Assembly (NCBI RefSeq): GCF_020034665.1 | Contig: NZ_JAIQDI010000001.1 | Span: 868,001-932,000 of the forward strand | Source of the DNA: Niabella beijingensis | GTDB lineage: Bacteria; Bacteroidota; Bacteroidia; Chitinophagales; Chitinophagaceae | Direction of reading: 5' to 3' | Length of the DNA: 64,000 nt | Shown here: positions 1 to 8,100 of the stretch, in pieces | Layout: each line of letters begins with the position of its first letter | Position numbering within the stretch: position 1 is the stretch's first letter | The notes under the pieces: generated by a model | Databases searched by the model: none | Told to the model about the DNA's origin: nothing | What the model saw: the letters and a program-made list of their open reading frames with translations, nothing else | Program-made: the position numbers and the translations under genes

Positions 1-593
1 TGCTGAAGGGCATGTTCTCTTTTTACATTTACCAGGTAATTGGGTTTGCGCCCGATAAAGGGACCACCCGATGCGGTAAGGTATACTTTTTCGATCTTGT
101 TACGCGTTTCCCCGATCAGGCATTGAAAGATGGCAGAGTGTTCGGAGTCCACAGGTATGATGGGTACCCGTTTTTCCACCGCCATATTCATTACGATATC
201 ACCGGCAACCACCAGGGTTTCCTTATTGGCCAGGGCGACGGCCTTCCCGTTCTCAATCGCTTTTATAGTAGGTTTGAACCCCGCAAATCCCACGATTGCT
301 GCCAGCATCAGATCATATACATCCATAGCGGCCACTTCTTCCAGTGCGTCCTCTCCTGCAAACACTTTAATATCCGTTTTGCCAAGTGCATCTTTTACCG
401 CTCCGTACCGGCTCTCATCGCCTATTACCACAATATTGGGATTACAGGCAAGGGCCTGCTCGACCAGCAGCTGATCATTTGAAAAAGCCGTTAATACTTC
501 TACCGAAAATTTATCCGGGTTCTTTTCTATTACATCCAGGGCTTGCTTTCCGATAGAACCGGTAGAGCCAAAAATGGCTATTCGTTTTATCAT
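1..593 (-). CDS. dxr: 1-deoxy-D-xylulose 5-phosphate reductoisomerase, 3' end cut off by window
   Basis: Cytoplasmic enzyme of the MEP isoprenoid pathway that converts DXP to 2-C-methyl-D-erythritol 4-phosphate with NADPH. The complement strand translates from an ATG at 593 as MIKRIAIFGSTGSIGKQALD, whose GSTGSIG motif is the NADPH-binding loop typical of the family. Further in come ALANKETLVVAG and PVDSEHSAIFQ, both hallmark Dxr motifs; the latter holds acidic metal/substrate residues. About 197 of the usual 385-400 residues are present and the frame is open to base 1, so this is truncation by the window, not a pseudogene. The next gene upstream, a GH3-family gene on the same strand, ends 81 bp away. 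Confidence 0.95.
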   Translation of the reverse strand, partial: MIKRIAIFGSTGSIGKQALDVIEKNPDKFSVEVLTAFSNDQLLVEQALACNPNIVVIGDESRYGAVKDALGKTDIKVFAGEDALEEVAAMDVYDLMLAAIVGFAGFKPTIKAIENGKAVALANKETLVVAGDIVMNMAVEKRVPIIPVDSEHSAIFQCLIGETRNKIEKVYLTASGGPFIGRKPNYLVNVKREHALQ

Positions 594-674
594 ACGTTCG
601 TCTCCTATTTGCGTTTCTAGTGTTTCTGACTTAAAGCGGCTAAGATAGGGGCTGTTTCAGGAATAAAAAAATGC

Positions 675-2171
675 TTAATTCCTGATCCATTGCGACAGTC
701 CTTCCGCAATTTTACGGTCATTGCTAAGGCGGGGTACTTTGTTTTGTCCGCCCAGCTTGCCGACCGACCGCATGTAATCGATGAACCCGTTTTTCCGGAC
801 CGGTGTAATGATCAGGTGTTGTAAAATATTGCCCGAGATAAGGTCATCATAATACGAATTCTTTTCTCTCAGATAGGTGTCTACTTTCTGAGAAAAGCCG
901 GGCATATCCTCCGGTTCATTCTCAAATTCGATGAACCACTGGTGATAGGATTTTCCGGCATCGGCGCTTACATAAGGCGCAACCGTAAATTCCGTAATGT
1001 GTACATTATGCTCTTTGGCCGCCCTTAAAAGGCTGTATTCCACTTCTTCACCGATCACATGCTCCCCGAACGCGGAAATAAAATGTTTGGTGCGCCCGGT
1101 AACCACCAGCCGGTACGGATCCAGGGATACAAATTTCACCATGTCGCCGATATCATATCCCCACAAACCCGCATTGCTGTTGATGATCAATGCATAATTA
1201 ACCCCCGTCTCCACTTCCCCCAGCGACAGGCGTCTCGGGTTTTCCTTTCCGATCTCATCCGCGGGAATGAACTCAAAAAAGATGCCGCTATTGGTATTGA
1301 GCAGCAACCCCGGCTCCGTTTGCGTATCCTGGAAGGCGAAGAAGCCTTCTGAAGCGGGAAAGGTTTCAATACCGTCCACTTTTCGGCCAATGCTTTGAAG
1401 CAGTTTCGCCTGGTAAGGTTCAAAATTCACGCCTCCGTAAACCATAACAGAAAAATTCGGGAACAACTCGCCCACGGGTTTGCCGGAGCGCTTTATCAGT
1501 TCATCAAAATACATCTGTACCCATGGCGGAATACCGCTGATCAGGGTCATGTTCTGATGGATGGTCTCTTCCACGATCTTGCCCAGCTTGGTCTCCCAGT
1601 CTTCGATACAGTTGGTTTCATACTCCGGCAGCTGATTCTTACGCAGGTAACGGGGCACATGATGGTTCACAATGCCACTGAGGCGCCCGGTGGGGACACC
1701 TCCCACCCGCTCCAGTTCCGGTGAACCGCTCAGAAAGATCAGTTTTCCATCTGCAAAGCCTGTATTCCCTGTTTCTGCCATATAGCACAAAAGGGCGTTC
1801 CGCGCGCCGTTTATATGATTACTGATCGATTCCTTGGAGATCGGGATGTATTTGGTACCACTTACCGTACCGGATGTTTTGGCAAAATACAGGGGCTGCC
1901 CCTTCCAGAGCACATTGTGCTTGCCTGCTTTCACTTCTTCGATATACGATTTGAGCTGTTCGTAGTTCCGGACCGGGACCGCTTGCCTAAACTGCTTGTA
2001 ATCATTTAGTTCCGAAAAATTATGATCCTTTCCGAACTGGGTGAGCCGCGCCGTCTTAATCAGGTATTTGAGAATATTTTCCTGATCCTCAACCGCCGTA
2101 TGCATTCCTTTTTTTATATTTTTGGAAACAATCGATGCAAAGGGCTTGGCCAGGAACGATTTGAATTTCAT
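675..2171 (-). CDS. GH3 auxin-responsive-promoter superfamily protein (acyl-adenylate-forming fold)
   Basis: A 498-residue cytoplasmic protein of the GH3 superfamily, related to plant enzymes that adenylate carboxylic acids and join them to amino acids. Visible family segments are FAKTSGTVSGTKYIPIS near residues 95-110 (nucleotide-binding loop), a central VMVYGGVNFEPYQ, FPASEGFFAFQD (SEG motif) and VVTGRTKHFISAFGEHV near residue 360. Length is normal for bacterial members, whose substrate is generally unknown. The start ATG at 2171 gives a basic N-terminus, and no signal peptide is seen. The gene is divergent from rplU, with about 150 bp between them that could carry both promoters. The family assignment is firm; a specific reaction cannot be given. 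Confidence 0.85.
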   Translation of the reverse strand: MKFKSFLAKPFASIVSKNIKKGMHTAVEDQENILKYLIKTARLTQFGKDHNFSELNDYKQFRQAVPVRNYEQLKSYIEEVKAGKHNVLWKGQPLYFAKTSGTVSGTKYIPISKESISNHINGARNALLCYMAETGNTGFADGKLIFLSGSPELERVGGVPTGRLSGIVNHHVPRYLRKNQLPEYETNCIEDWETKLGKIVEETIHQNMTLISGIPPWVQMYFDELIKRSGKPVGELFPNFSVMVYGGVNFEPYQAKLLQSIGRKVDGIETFPASEGFFAFQDTQTEPGLLLNTNSGIFFEFIPADEIGKENPRRLSLGEVETGVNYALIINSNAGLWGYDIGDMVKFVSLDPYRLVVTGRTKHFISAFGEHVIGEEVEYSLLRAAKEHNVHITEFTVAPYVSADAGKSYHQWFIEFENEPEDMPGFSQKVDTYLREKNSYYDDLISGNILQHLIITPVRKNGFIDYMRSVGKLGGQNKVPRLSNDRKIAEGLSQWIRN

Positions 2172-2214
2172 TGCATTAATCCATTTTTTCGATGCTGCCG
2201 GGATACCGGAAGTA

Positions 2215-2222
2215 CAAATATA
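2215..2222 (-). promoter_or_regulatory. candidate -7 box for the GH3-family gene
   Basis: On the complement strand the bases read TATATTTG, a full match to the Bacteroidota -7 consensus TAnnTTTG, about 45 bp before the ATG at 2171. No TTTG is seen at the expected upstream distance, so this is only a half-supported promoter. Confidence 0.35.
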
Positions 2223-2275
2223 ATGTTTGTTGACAGAGAAGGAATAGATCCGGTAATATATATTTGGCCGATCTG

Positions 2276-2306
2276 TTTGTAAAATTAAAAAATCTTCCTA
2301 CCTTTG
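2276..2306 (+). promoter_or_regulatory. promoter of rplU
   Basis: TTTG at 2276-2279 and TACCTTTG at 2299-2306, separated by 19 bp, match both boxes of the Bacteroidota housekeeping (SigABfr-type) promoter TTTG-N19-TAnnTTTG. The start codon of rplU is at 2326, so transcription would give a very short leader. This is the clearest promoter in the window and is used here as the spacing reference for other promoters. Confidence 0.75.
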
Positions 2307-2325
2307 CCGTCCTAATTTTTAGACA

Positions 2326-2625
2326 ATGATAGCAATTATTAAGGTGGCCGGTCAACAGTTCAAGGTTGAAAAAGATCAAACCCTGTTTGTGCCACATATT
2401 GAAGGCAAATCCGGTGATGCGGTAAACCTTGAGGTTTTACTGGCCCACATCGATGGAAAGTTATCTGTTGGCGGTGACGTTGCCACAAAAGTAAGCGCAG
2501 AAATCGTAGACCACGTTAAAGGGGATACAGTGATCGCTTACAAAACAAAAAGAAGAAAAGGCTTTCATAAAAAGAAAGGTCACCGTACTGCTTACACAAA
2601 AATCAAAGTAACAGGCATCGCTTAA
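2326..2625 (+). CDS. rplU: 50S ribosomal protein L21
   Basis: A 99-residue large-subunit ribosomal protein that binds 23S rRNA. The N-terminus (IKVAGQQFKVEKDQ) and the C-terminal KTKRRKGFHKKKGHRTAYTKIKV stretch are typical of L21 and the length is normal. The start ATG lies about 20 bp after a strong -7 box. It is followed 91 bp later by rpmA, the usual rplU-rpmA order. A hairpin with a short T tract lies between the two genes and may adjust the ratio of the two messages. Confidence 0.97.
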   Translation: MIAIIKVAGQQFKVEKDQTLFVPHIEGKSGDAVNLEVLLAHIDGKLSVGGDVATKVSAEIVDHVKGDTVIAYKTKRRKGFHKKKGHRTAYTKIKVTGIA

Positions 2626-2645
2626 TAAGCATGTTAATACTTGAG

Positions 2646-2685
2646 AAGTAAACCGGCTGATGTATTATCATCCTGTTTACTTTTT
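2646..2685 (+). terminator. hairpin between rplU and rpmA, possible attenuator
   Basis: AAGTAAAC at 2646-2653 pairs with GTTTACTT at 2675-2682, with a smaller GATG/CATC stem inside, and is followed by a few T. The stem is A/T-rich and the T tract short, so read-through into rpmA is likely. It could be a leaky terminator or a message-stability element. Confidence 0.4.
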
Positions 2686-2716
2686 AATACTGTATCAACT
2701 ATTAAACTCATAAAAA

Positions 2717-2977
2717 ATGGCACATAAGAAAGGAGAAGGTAGCGTTAAAAACGGCCGCGATTCAGAAAGCAAGCGTCTTGGAGTAAAGATCTTCGGGGGC
2801 CAGCCTGCTATTGCCGGTAATGTTATCATTCGTCAACGCGGCACTGTTTACCATCCCGGTAAAAATGTTGGCGTTGGAAAAGACTTCACGCTGTTTGCAC
2901 TGTCTGATGGTGTTGTAGAATTCAAGAAAGGAAGAAAGAACAGAACATTTGTATCTGTAAACGAAGCCCAGGCATAA
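2717..2977 (+). CDS. rpmA: 50S ribosomal protein L27
   Basis: An 86-residue ribosomal protein at the peptidyl-transferase side of the large subunit. It begins [19 protein letters not shown] and continues with [10 protein letters not shown] and the [18 protein letters not shown] core, all diagnostic of L27. There is no N-terminal extension of the kind processed in Firmicutes. It lies downstream of rplU and is presumably co-transcribed, with a possible attenuator in the gap. The next gene downstream has its own promoter-like boxes. Confidence 0.97.
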   Translation: MAHKKGEGSVKNGRDSESKRLGVKIFGGQPAIAGNVIIRQRGTVYHPGKNVGVGKDFTLFALSDGVVEFKKGRKNRTFVSVNEAQA

Positions 2978-3016
2978 TGCTTTTTTGCTGTGACTGAATA
3001 AATTGTGGAAAAAAAA

Positions 3017-3047
3017 TTTGGCGGCATTAAATAATTGTATAATTTTA
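3017..3047 (+). promoter_or_regulatory. promoter of the Lys/Ala/Pro-repeat gene
   Basis: TTTG at 3017-3020 is followed after exactly 19 bp by TAATTTTA at 3040-3047, a 7/8 match to TAnnTTTG. The spacing equals that of the rplU promoter. The start codon is at 3091, giving a leader of about 35-40 nt. This suggests the small basic protein is transcribed independently of rpmA. Confidence 0.55.
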
Positions 3048-3090
3048 CCGCCGATAATCCATTATTTACTAATCATTAAATTCAAAAAAA

Positions 3091-3306
3091 ATGGCAGTTA
3101 AAAAAGCAGCAGCAAAAAAAGCAGCTCCTAAGAAAGCAGCAGCAAAAAAAGCAGCTCCTAAAAAAGCAGCAGCAAAGAAAGCAGCTCCTAAAAAAGCAGC
3201 AGCAAAAAAAGCAGCTCCTAAAAAAGCAGCAGCAAAGAAAGCGGCTCCTAAAAAAGCAGCAGCAAAAAAAGCGGCTCCTAAGAAAGCAGCAGCAAAGAAA
3301 AAATAA
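3091..3306 (+). CDS. histone H1-like Lys/Ala/Pro repeat protein
   Basis: A 71-residue, extremely basic protein made of MAVKK, then six perfect copies of AAAKKAAPKK, then AAAKKK. The composition resembles the C-terminal tails of histone H1 and bacterial Hc1/AlgP-like proteins, so DNA or RNA binding and nucleoid compaction is the likely role (inference). No globular domain is present. Codons vary between copies only at third positions (aaa/aag, gca/gcg), which argues that the protein repeat is under selection. It has its own promoter-like boxes and a strong terminator, so it is probably a monocistronic, well-expressed gene. Copy number may vary between strains. Confidence 0.8.
   Translation: MAVKKAAAKKAAPKKAAAKKAAPKKAAAKKAAPKKAAAKKAAPKKAAAKKAAPKKAAAKKAAPKKAAAKKK
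3106..3285 (+). repeat. six tandem 30-bp coding repeats
   Basis: Six in-frame 30-bp units encode AAAKKAAPKK without a single amino-acid change; the nucleotide differences seen are synonymous. The array lies inside the small basic-protein gene and is liable to slippage. Confidence 0.9.
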
Positions 3307-3327
3307 GAATTTTCTGAAAAGAATTCG

Positions 3328-3357
3328 AAAGCCTTCCCCAGTGGAAGGCTTTTTTTA
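3328..3357 (+). terminator. rho-independent terminator after the basic repeat protein
   Basis: AAAGCCTTCC at 3328-3337 pairs perfectly with GGAAGGCTTT at 3343-3352 across a 5-base loop, followed by a run of T. It ends transcription of the preceding small gene 20 bp after its stop codon and immediately precedes polX. Confidence 0.85.
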
Positions 3358-3384
3358 TTGCCGCCTCTTTCCTACTTTGCAGTT

Positions 3385-5070
3385 ATGAACAACAGTACCA
3401 TTGCCGATCATTTCACCTTGCTTTCCAAATTAATGGATATCAACGGAGAAAATGCGTTCAAAGCCAAAACCTACTCCATTGCTGCCTTTCATATCGAACG
3501 GCTGGAAGAGCAGCTGACAGATATCGACCGGGCTTCTTACAGCTCGATCAAAGGCCTGGGAGCATCTGTAGCCGGAAAGATCATTGAACTGATCGATACG
3601 GGCAAAATGACGGCACTGGAGGAAATGCTTGCAGCCACACCAGCCGGTATTGCAGAAATGCTGGAACTAAAAGGTCTCGGCCCCAAAAAGATCCACATCA
3701 TCTGGAAAGAGATGGGCATTGCTTCTGTGGGTGAACTGGAATATGCCTGTAATGAGAACCGGCTGACACGTTATAAAGGTTTTGGGGAAAAGACACAGGT
3801 AAAGATCCTGGAATCGATTCAGTTCTACAATCAGAATAAGGGACATTTCCTTTATTCCCAGGTTTATGAGATCTTTCCTTCGGTCCTGGCCTATCTTGAA
3901 GCTGGTTTTGGGAAAGGAACCGTGTGGAACACCGGTAATTATTACCGTCAGCTGCCCACATTATACGAACTCGAATTTATCATTGCGGAAAAACCGGAGC
4001 TCATCAAACAAAAATTCCAGACCGCCTACCCCCCGGAATTGCTGGAAGAAACAGAAAACAGCATCCTCTACAAACTTAATAACGGACTGCGGCTGCGGAT
4101 CTATCCGCTTCAGGAAAAGATCCCCCAGTTCCTGCTTAAGACCTCATCTTCCCCGGAATTCCTGGAAACTTTTTGCAACCGGTTCTATCCGGGAACGTTC
4201 GAAGATACCGTCTTCGACAGTGAGACTGCTGTTTTTGAAAATGCAAACCTCCCTTATATCCCGGCCTGCCTGCGGGAATCCGCCACCATTATTGACCGGG
4301 CTGAAAAGAATGCATTGCCGCAACTGATCCAGCTGAACGATATAAAAGGCATTATTCATAACCACAGTACCTGGTCGGACGGGCTTTATACGCTTGAAGA
4401 AATGGCCCGTGCCCTGATGGAAAAAAAGATGGAATACCTGGTGATCTCCGATCACTCTAAATCCGCAGCCTATGCCAACGGACTTACAGAAGACCGTATC
4501 CAGCAGCAACAACAGGCCATTGATGCTCTAAACAAAAAACTGGCCCCCTTCAGGATCTATAAAAGTATCGAATGCGATATTCTCGGCGATGGCAGCCTGG
4601 ATTACAGCAACGAGGTGCTGGCAACATTTGACCTGGTGATCGCATCCGTACACAGCAACCTGTATATGAATGAAACAAAGGCCATGGAGCGCCTGATGAA
4701 GGCAATTGAGAACCCGTATACCACCATCCTGGGACACCTTACCGGCCGGCTGCTCCTCAGTCGTAACGGCTACCCCATCAACCATAGAAAGATCATTGAT
4801 GCCTGCGTAGCCAACCAGGTGGTTATCGAAATCAATGCCAACCCGCACCGGCTTGACCTGGACTGGAGCTGGATCGAATATGCGATGAATAAGGGCGCCC
4901 TACTATCCATTAATCCGGATGCGCACACGATTGAAGGTTTTGACGATATCCGTTTCGGGGTCATTGCCGCACAAAAAGGCGGGCTTACAGCTGCGTACAA
5001 TCTAAGCAGTTTTTCACTGGAACAATTTGAGTCCTTCACCACCCGCAGAAAGGCAACGATAACGAGTTGA
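3385..5070 (+). CDS. PolX-type protein with PHP domain; polymerase site probably inactive
   Basis: A 561-residue family-X DNA polymerase/PHP protein, the bacterial PolX implicated in base-excision repair. N-terminal helix-hairpin-helix motifs are visible (IKGLGASVAGKI and LKGLGPKKI). The C-terminal half is a PHP phosphoesterase domain starting IIHNHSTWSDG, with metal-ligand histidines H325 and H327, then VISDHS and further His/Asp motifs. In the palm, the usual GDIDF segment reads YELEF, so the two catalytic aspartates are E195 and E197. The third (normally in VDLR) appears to be R236. DNA synthesis is therefore doubtful while the nuclease may remain. The ATG at 3385 is preferred over an upstream TTG. 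A TACTTTGC box at 3373-3380 would give an almost leaderless message. Confidence 0.85.
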   Translation: MNNSTIADHFTLLSKLMDINGENAFKAKTYSIAAFHIERLEEQLTDIDRASYSSIKGLGASVAGKIIELIDTGKMTALEEMLAATPAGIAEMLELKGLGPKKIHIIWKEMGIASVGELEYACNENRLTRYKGFGEKTQVKILESIQFYNQNKGHFLYSQVYEIFPSVLAYLEAGFGKGTVWNTGNYYRQLPTLYELEFIIAEKPELIKQKFQTAYPPELLEETENSILYKLNNGLRLRIYPLQEKIPQFLLKTSSSPEFLETFCNRFYPGTFEDTVFDSETAVFENANLPYIPACLRESATIIDRAEKNALPQLIQLNDIKGIIHNHSTWSDGLYTLEEMARALMEKKMEYLVISDHSKSAAYANGLTEDRIQQQQQAIDALNKKLAPFRIYKSIECDILGDGSLDYSNEVLATFDLVIASVHSNLYMNETKAMERLMKAIENPYTTILGHLTGRLLLSRNGYPINHRKIIDACVANQVVIEINANPHRLDLDWSWIEYAMNKGALLSINPDAHTIEGFDDIRFGVIAAQKGGLTAAYNLSSFSLEQFESFTTRRKATITS

Positions 5071-5191
5071 GCGGTCAGCTGTGAGCCATCAGATCTGAGA
5101 CCTGAGAGCTGAAATGTGCAATCTGTGCCGAAACTGACCGCCGATAGCTGAAGGCTGATCACTGGTTGCTGATAGCAGAAGGCTCACAGCT
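5071..5191. repeat. nested inverted repeat between convergent polX and the NtrY-like kinase
   Basis: AGCTGTGAGCC at 5077-5087 is the perfect reverse complement of GGCTCACAGCT at 5181-5191, and GCGGTCAG at 5071-5078 pairs with CTGACCGC at 5134-5141. Between them are several AGCTGA/GCTGATAGC-like words. The right arm includes the stop codon of the kinase gene, so the element reaches into its coding end. It may serve as a bidirectional terminator or be a dispersed intergenic repeat. Confidence 0.5.
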
Positions 5192-8100
5192 CCCCTGCCA
5201 CCGGAAATCTTACAAAGAACGTTGTTCCCACGCCCGGTTCGGTTTCAAACCAGATCGTTCCGTTGGCTTTTTCAACAATCCCTTTGCACATGGCCAGTCC
5301 CAGACCGGTTCCGGAGCTTTTTGTAGTAAAATTGGGAGTGAAGATCTTACCTTTCATCGCATCGCTGATCCCGGATCCGTTATCCGCAATGCTGATCACA
5401 ACAGCACCTCCGGCCATTGCTTCTTCTACGGTGATGACCGCCTCCGGGTTCTTTTCACAGGCATCAATGGCATTTACAAACAGGTTTGTAAACAGCCGGT
5501 TCATTTGTGTTCGATCGGCCTTTACCATAATAGCTTCCGGTATTTTCTTCCATTTAAAGGCCACCTTCGGGTTTTTGCTGTAAATATGTTCCAGCGGCTC
5601 TAATACCTCATGCAGATCAAACACTTCTTCTTTTATGTGATTGATATTGGCAAATTGCGAAAAATCAGCAGCGATCTTCGAAAGATAATCGATCTGCTCC
5701 ACAAGCGTTTTTGCCACATTTGATGTGAGCTGCTGCACATTGGCACTGTTTTCAGCGATCGCTTTCTGCAGATACTGAAGACTCAGTTTCATTGGGGTAA
5801 GCGGGTTCTTGATCTCATGCGCCACCTGCCTTGCCATTTCCCTCCACGCTTCTTCCCGCTCCGATTTTGCCAGCAGATCGGCGCTTTCTTTTAACTGGGA
5901 TACCATCTTATTGTATTCCTTCACCAGCTGTCCGATCTCATCATTGCGTTCCCATACGATCTCCTCGTTAACCCTCGACAGACTCACCTGTTTCATTTTA
6001 TTACTGATCACCGTAAAGGATCCTGTGATCCGGTTGGTGATCAGCAGGGCCAGTAACCCCGTCAATAAAAATATAAATGCATAAAGATTGATGAGTGTGA
6101 TAAGGAAAGTGGATATCTCCTGGTTCAGCTCCTGCTGTGAGGTAAAATAAGGAATGCTGAGATAGGCATAAGGCTGCGCGCCATTAGCCCCCACCGGTGC
6201 ATAAATGGTATTGTAAGCAAGCTCGGACACCTGCTCCTTCTGTATATACTGGGCACGTCGCAATCTTAACAGGCTGTAAAAAGCACGGGGCGCCATCCGG
6301 GTACTCAGAACACCACGGCTGTATACATCCGGCTGACTGGTGGCCCTGAGCTCTCCGGTAAAGTCATATACATTCACGTCGAGTCCGTGAATATCAGACA
6401 CCCGTTTTATAACCGTATTCAGCATATTGGCCTGGAACAGATCTTCATTAAAGTGCTCCCTTCTCAATATGATCCGCAGACTATCGTTCGGGTTGTCGTG
6501 CAGATTGATCTCATTGAGCATGATATTCATGGTCCTGCTCAGGCGATCATTATTGGATTCCTCAAAACGATTGATAAAAAAGGAAATTGTTGCAGCACCC
6601 ACTACCACGAAGGCCAGCACATTGATGAGGATAAATGTGCCGTGGATCTGGCTGCGGATGGTTGGAAAGAACGTGGAATTCCGCAGCAGCCGCTTGTTCA
6701 TGAACGATCCCAGCACGATCATCAGCACATTGATGAGCGCCACCAGGAACAAAAAAGAACAGAAAATATAGGAGAACAAGGTGGTGGCCTCCAGAAACAT
6801 TTCGCTTTTCCGGACCATGATGATCACCTTTGATGCACTGGCCCGGTACCATACTTCGCTGTACCCCATCCGTTCCCGGACATCCACTTTTTTCTGGGGG
6901 AACTGGCTTGGGGTAAGTGTGGTGGTGAACGGGTATTTTTTTGAGGCCGAAGAGGACGTAAGCTGATTGTTGTGATAGATCGCATACTGATATACGGCCG
7001 AATTGGAAATTTCCCCCTGCTTGAATTGCTTGAACAACTCCGGTTTGATATTGGCTACTGCAAACTTCCGCGGATTTGAAACAATATAAACAGTTCCGAT
7101 CAGCCGGCCGGTTTCCGGATGGGTGATCACCCTCCGGGTAATATAGGCAAAGTTGTCGAACTCCTCCGACTCGTAAAAGTACATATCCGGCAATGAGGTG
7201 GGCTTCGATTTATTGGCAATGGTGGTATTCAGCGAGGCCACCGTTTGCGGGAACGAATTGTACAGGGAGTTATCCAGGCTGTCGAAAATATACAGGTTGG
7301 TAACGTAATTATTAAGATACCCGATGTAATTGCGCTGGCGGATACTATCCCGCAGGTATACATTCTGATCTTCATCATACAACCGGTGAAAATTATTCCG
7401 GAAATAATTACTGTCCAGGTATTTATTCGCAATACTGATCAACCGTTCACTTGCAGGGTCGGTTTGGGTCGCCAGCTTCTGGCAATATAAGGTGCGCAGG
7501 TTCAGCTCGGCCTTTGTGATCTCCTTCAGCATCAGCAGACAGAGGCTGATGGAAAAAATGAAAATCCACAGCACTGTACCCGAAACGCTGAATTTGATAA
7601 ACCGGTTAATGCGTGCTTCCTTTGTAAAAATGTACGTGTAAATGAGCAGCCACAGCAACACCGGCATGTAGAAGTTCACATCGGCACCTCTTACAAATCC
7701 CGTGATGAACAGCAATCCCAGTACCGACATCCAGAAATAGACCAGCAGGATCCGCTGGCCGAATGCTCCGAGGATATATTTATAGAGCGTTCTGCTCAGG
7801 TAATAAAAACCCAGGATAAGACAGGCGAGGATGAGAAACCCTACGATCGTATAAATACTGAGGCTGTCTATATTGGTTACATCAAAAGAGATCCTGGATT
7901 TTCCGATAAGCCCCCGGATGACGCTGGTGATGCTGAATGTGGCCGTAATAAGGATCACCAGGCAACTTACCCCCGCTGTCAGTACCGTATTCCGCGCGTA
8001 CTTTTCCGTGTGAAAAGGGCGGGCTGAAAGACGGTTCCAGACAAACACACAGATCCAGCAGAAGAGCAGGCTGTTGATCAGCAGATCCCCGAATGCCGGC

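Noticed and set aside
657..683. CAGGAAT/ATTCCTG hairpin at the end of the GH3-family gene as a terminator
   Set aside because: The T run lies in the loop instead of after the stem, so it does not fit a rho-independent terminator.
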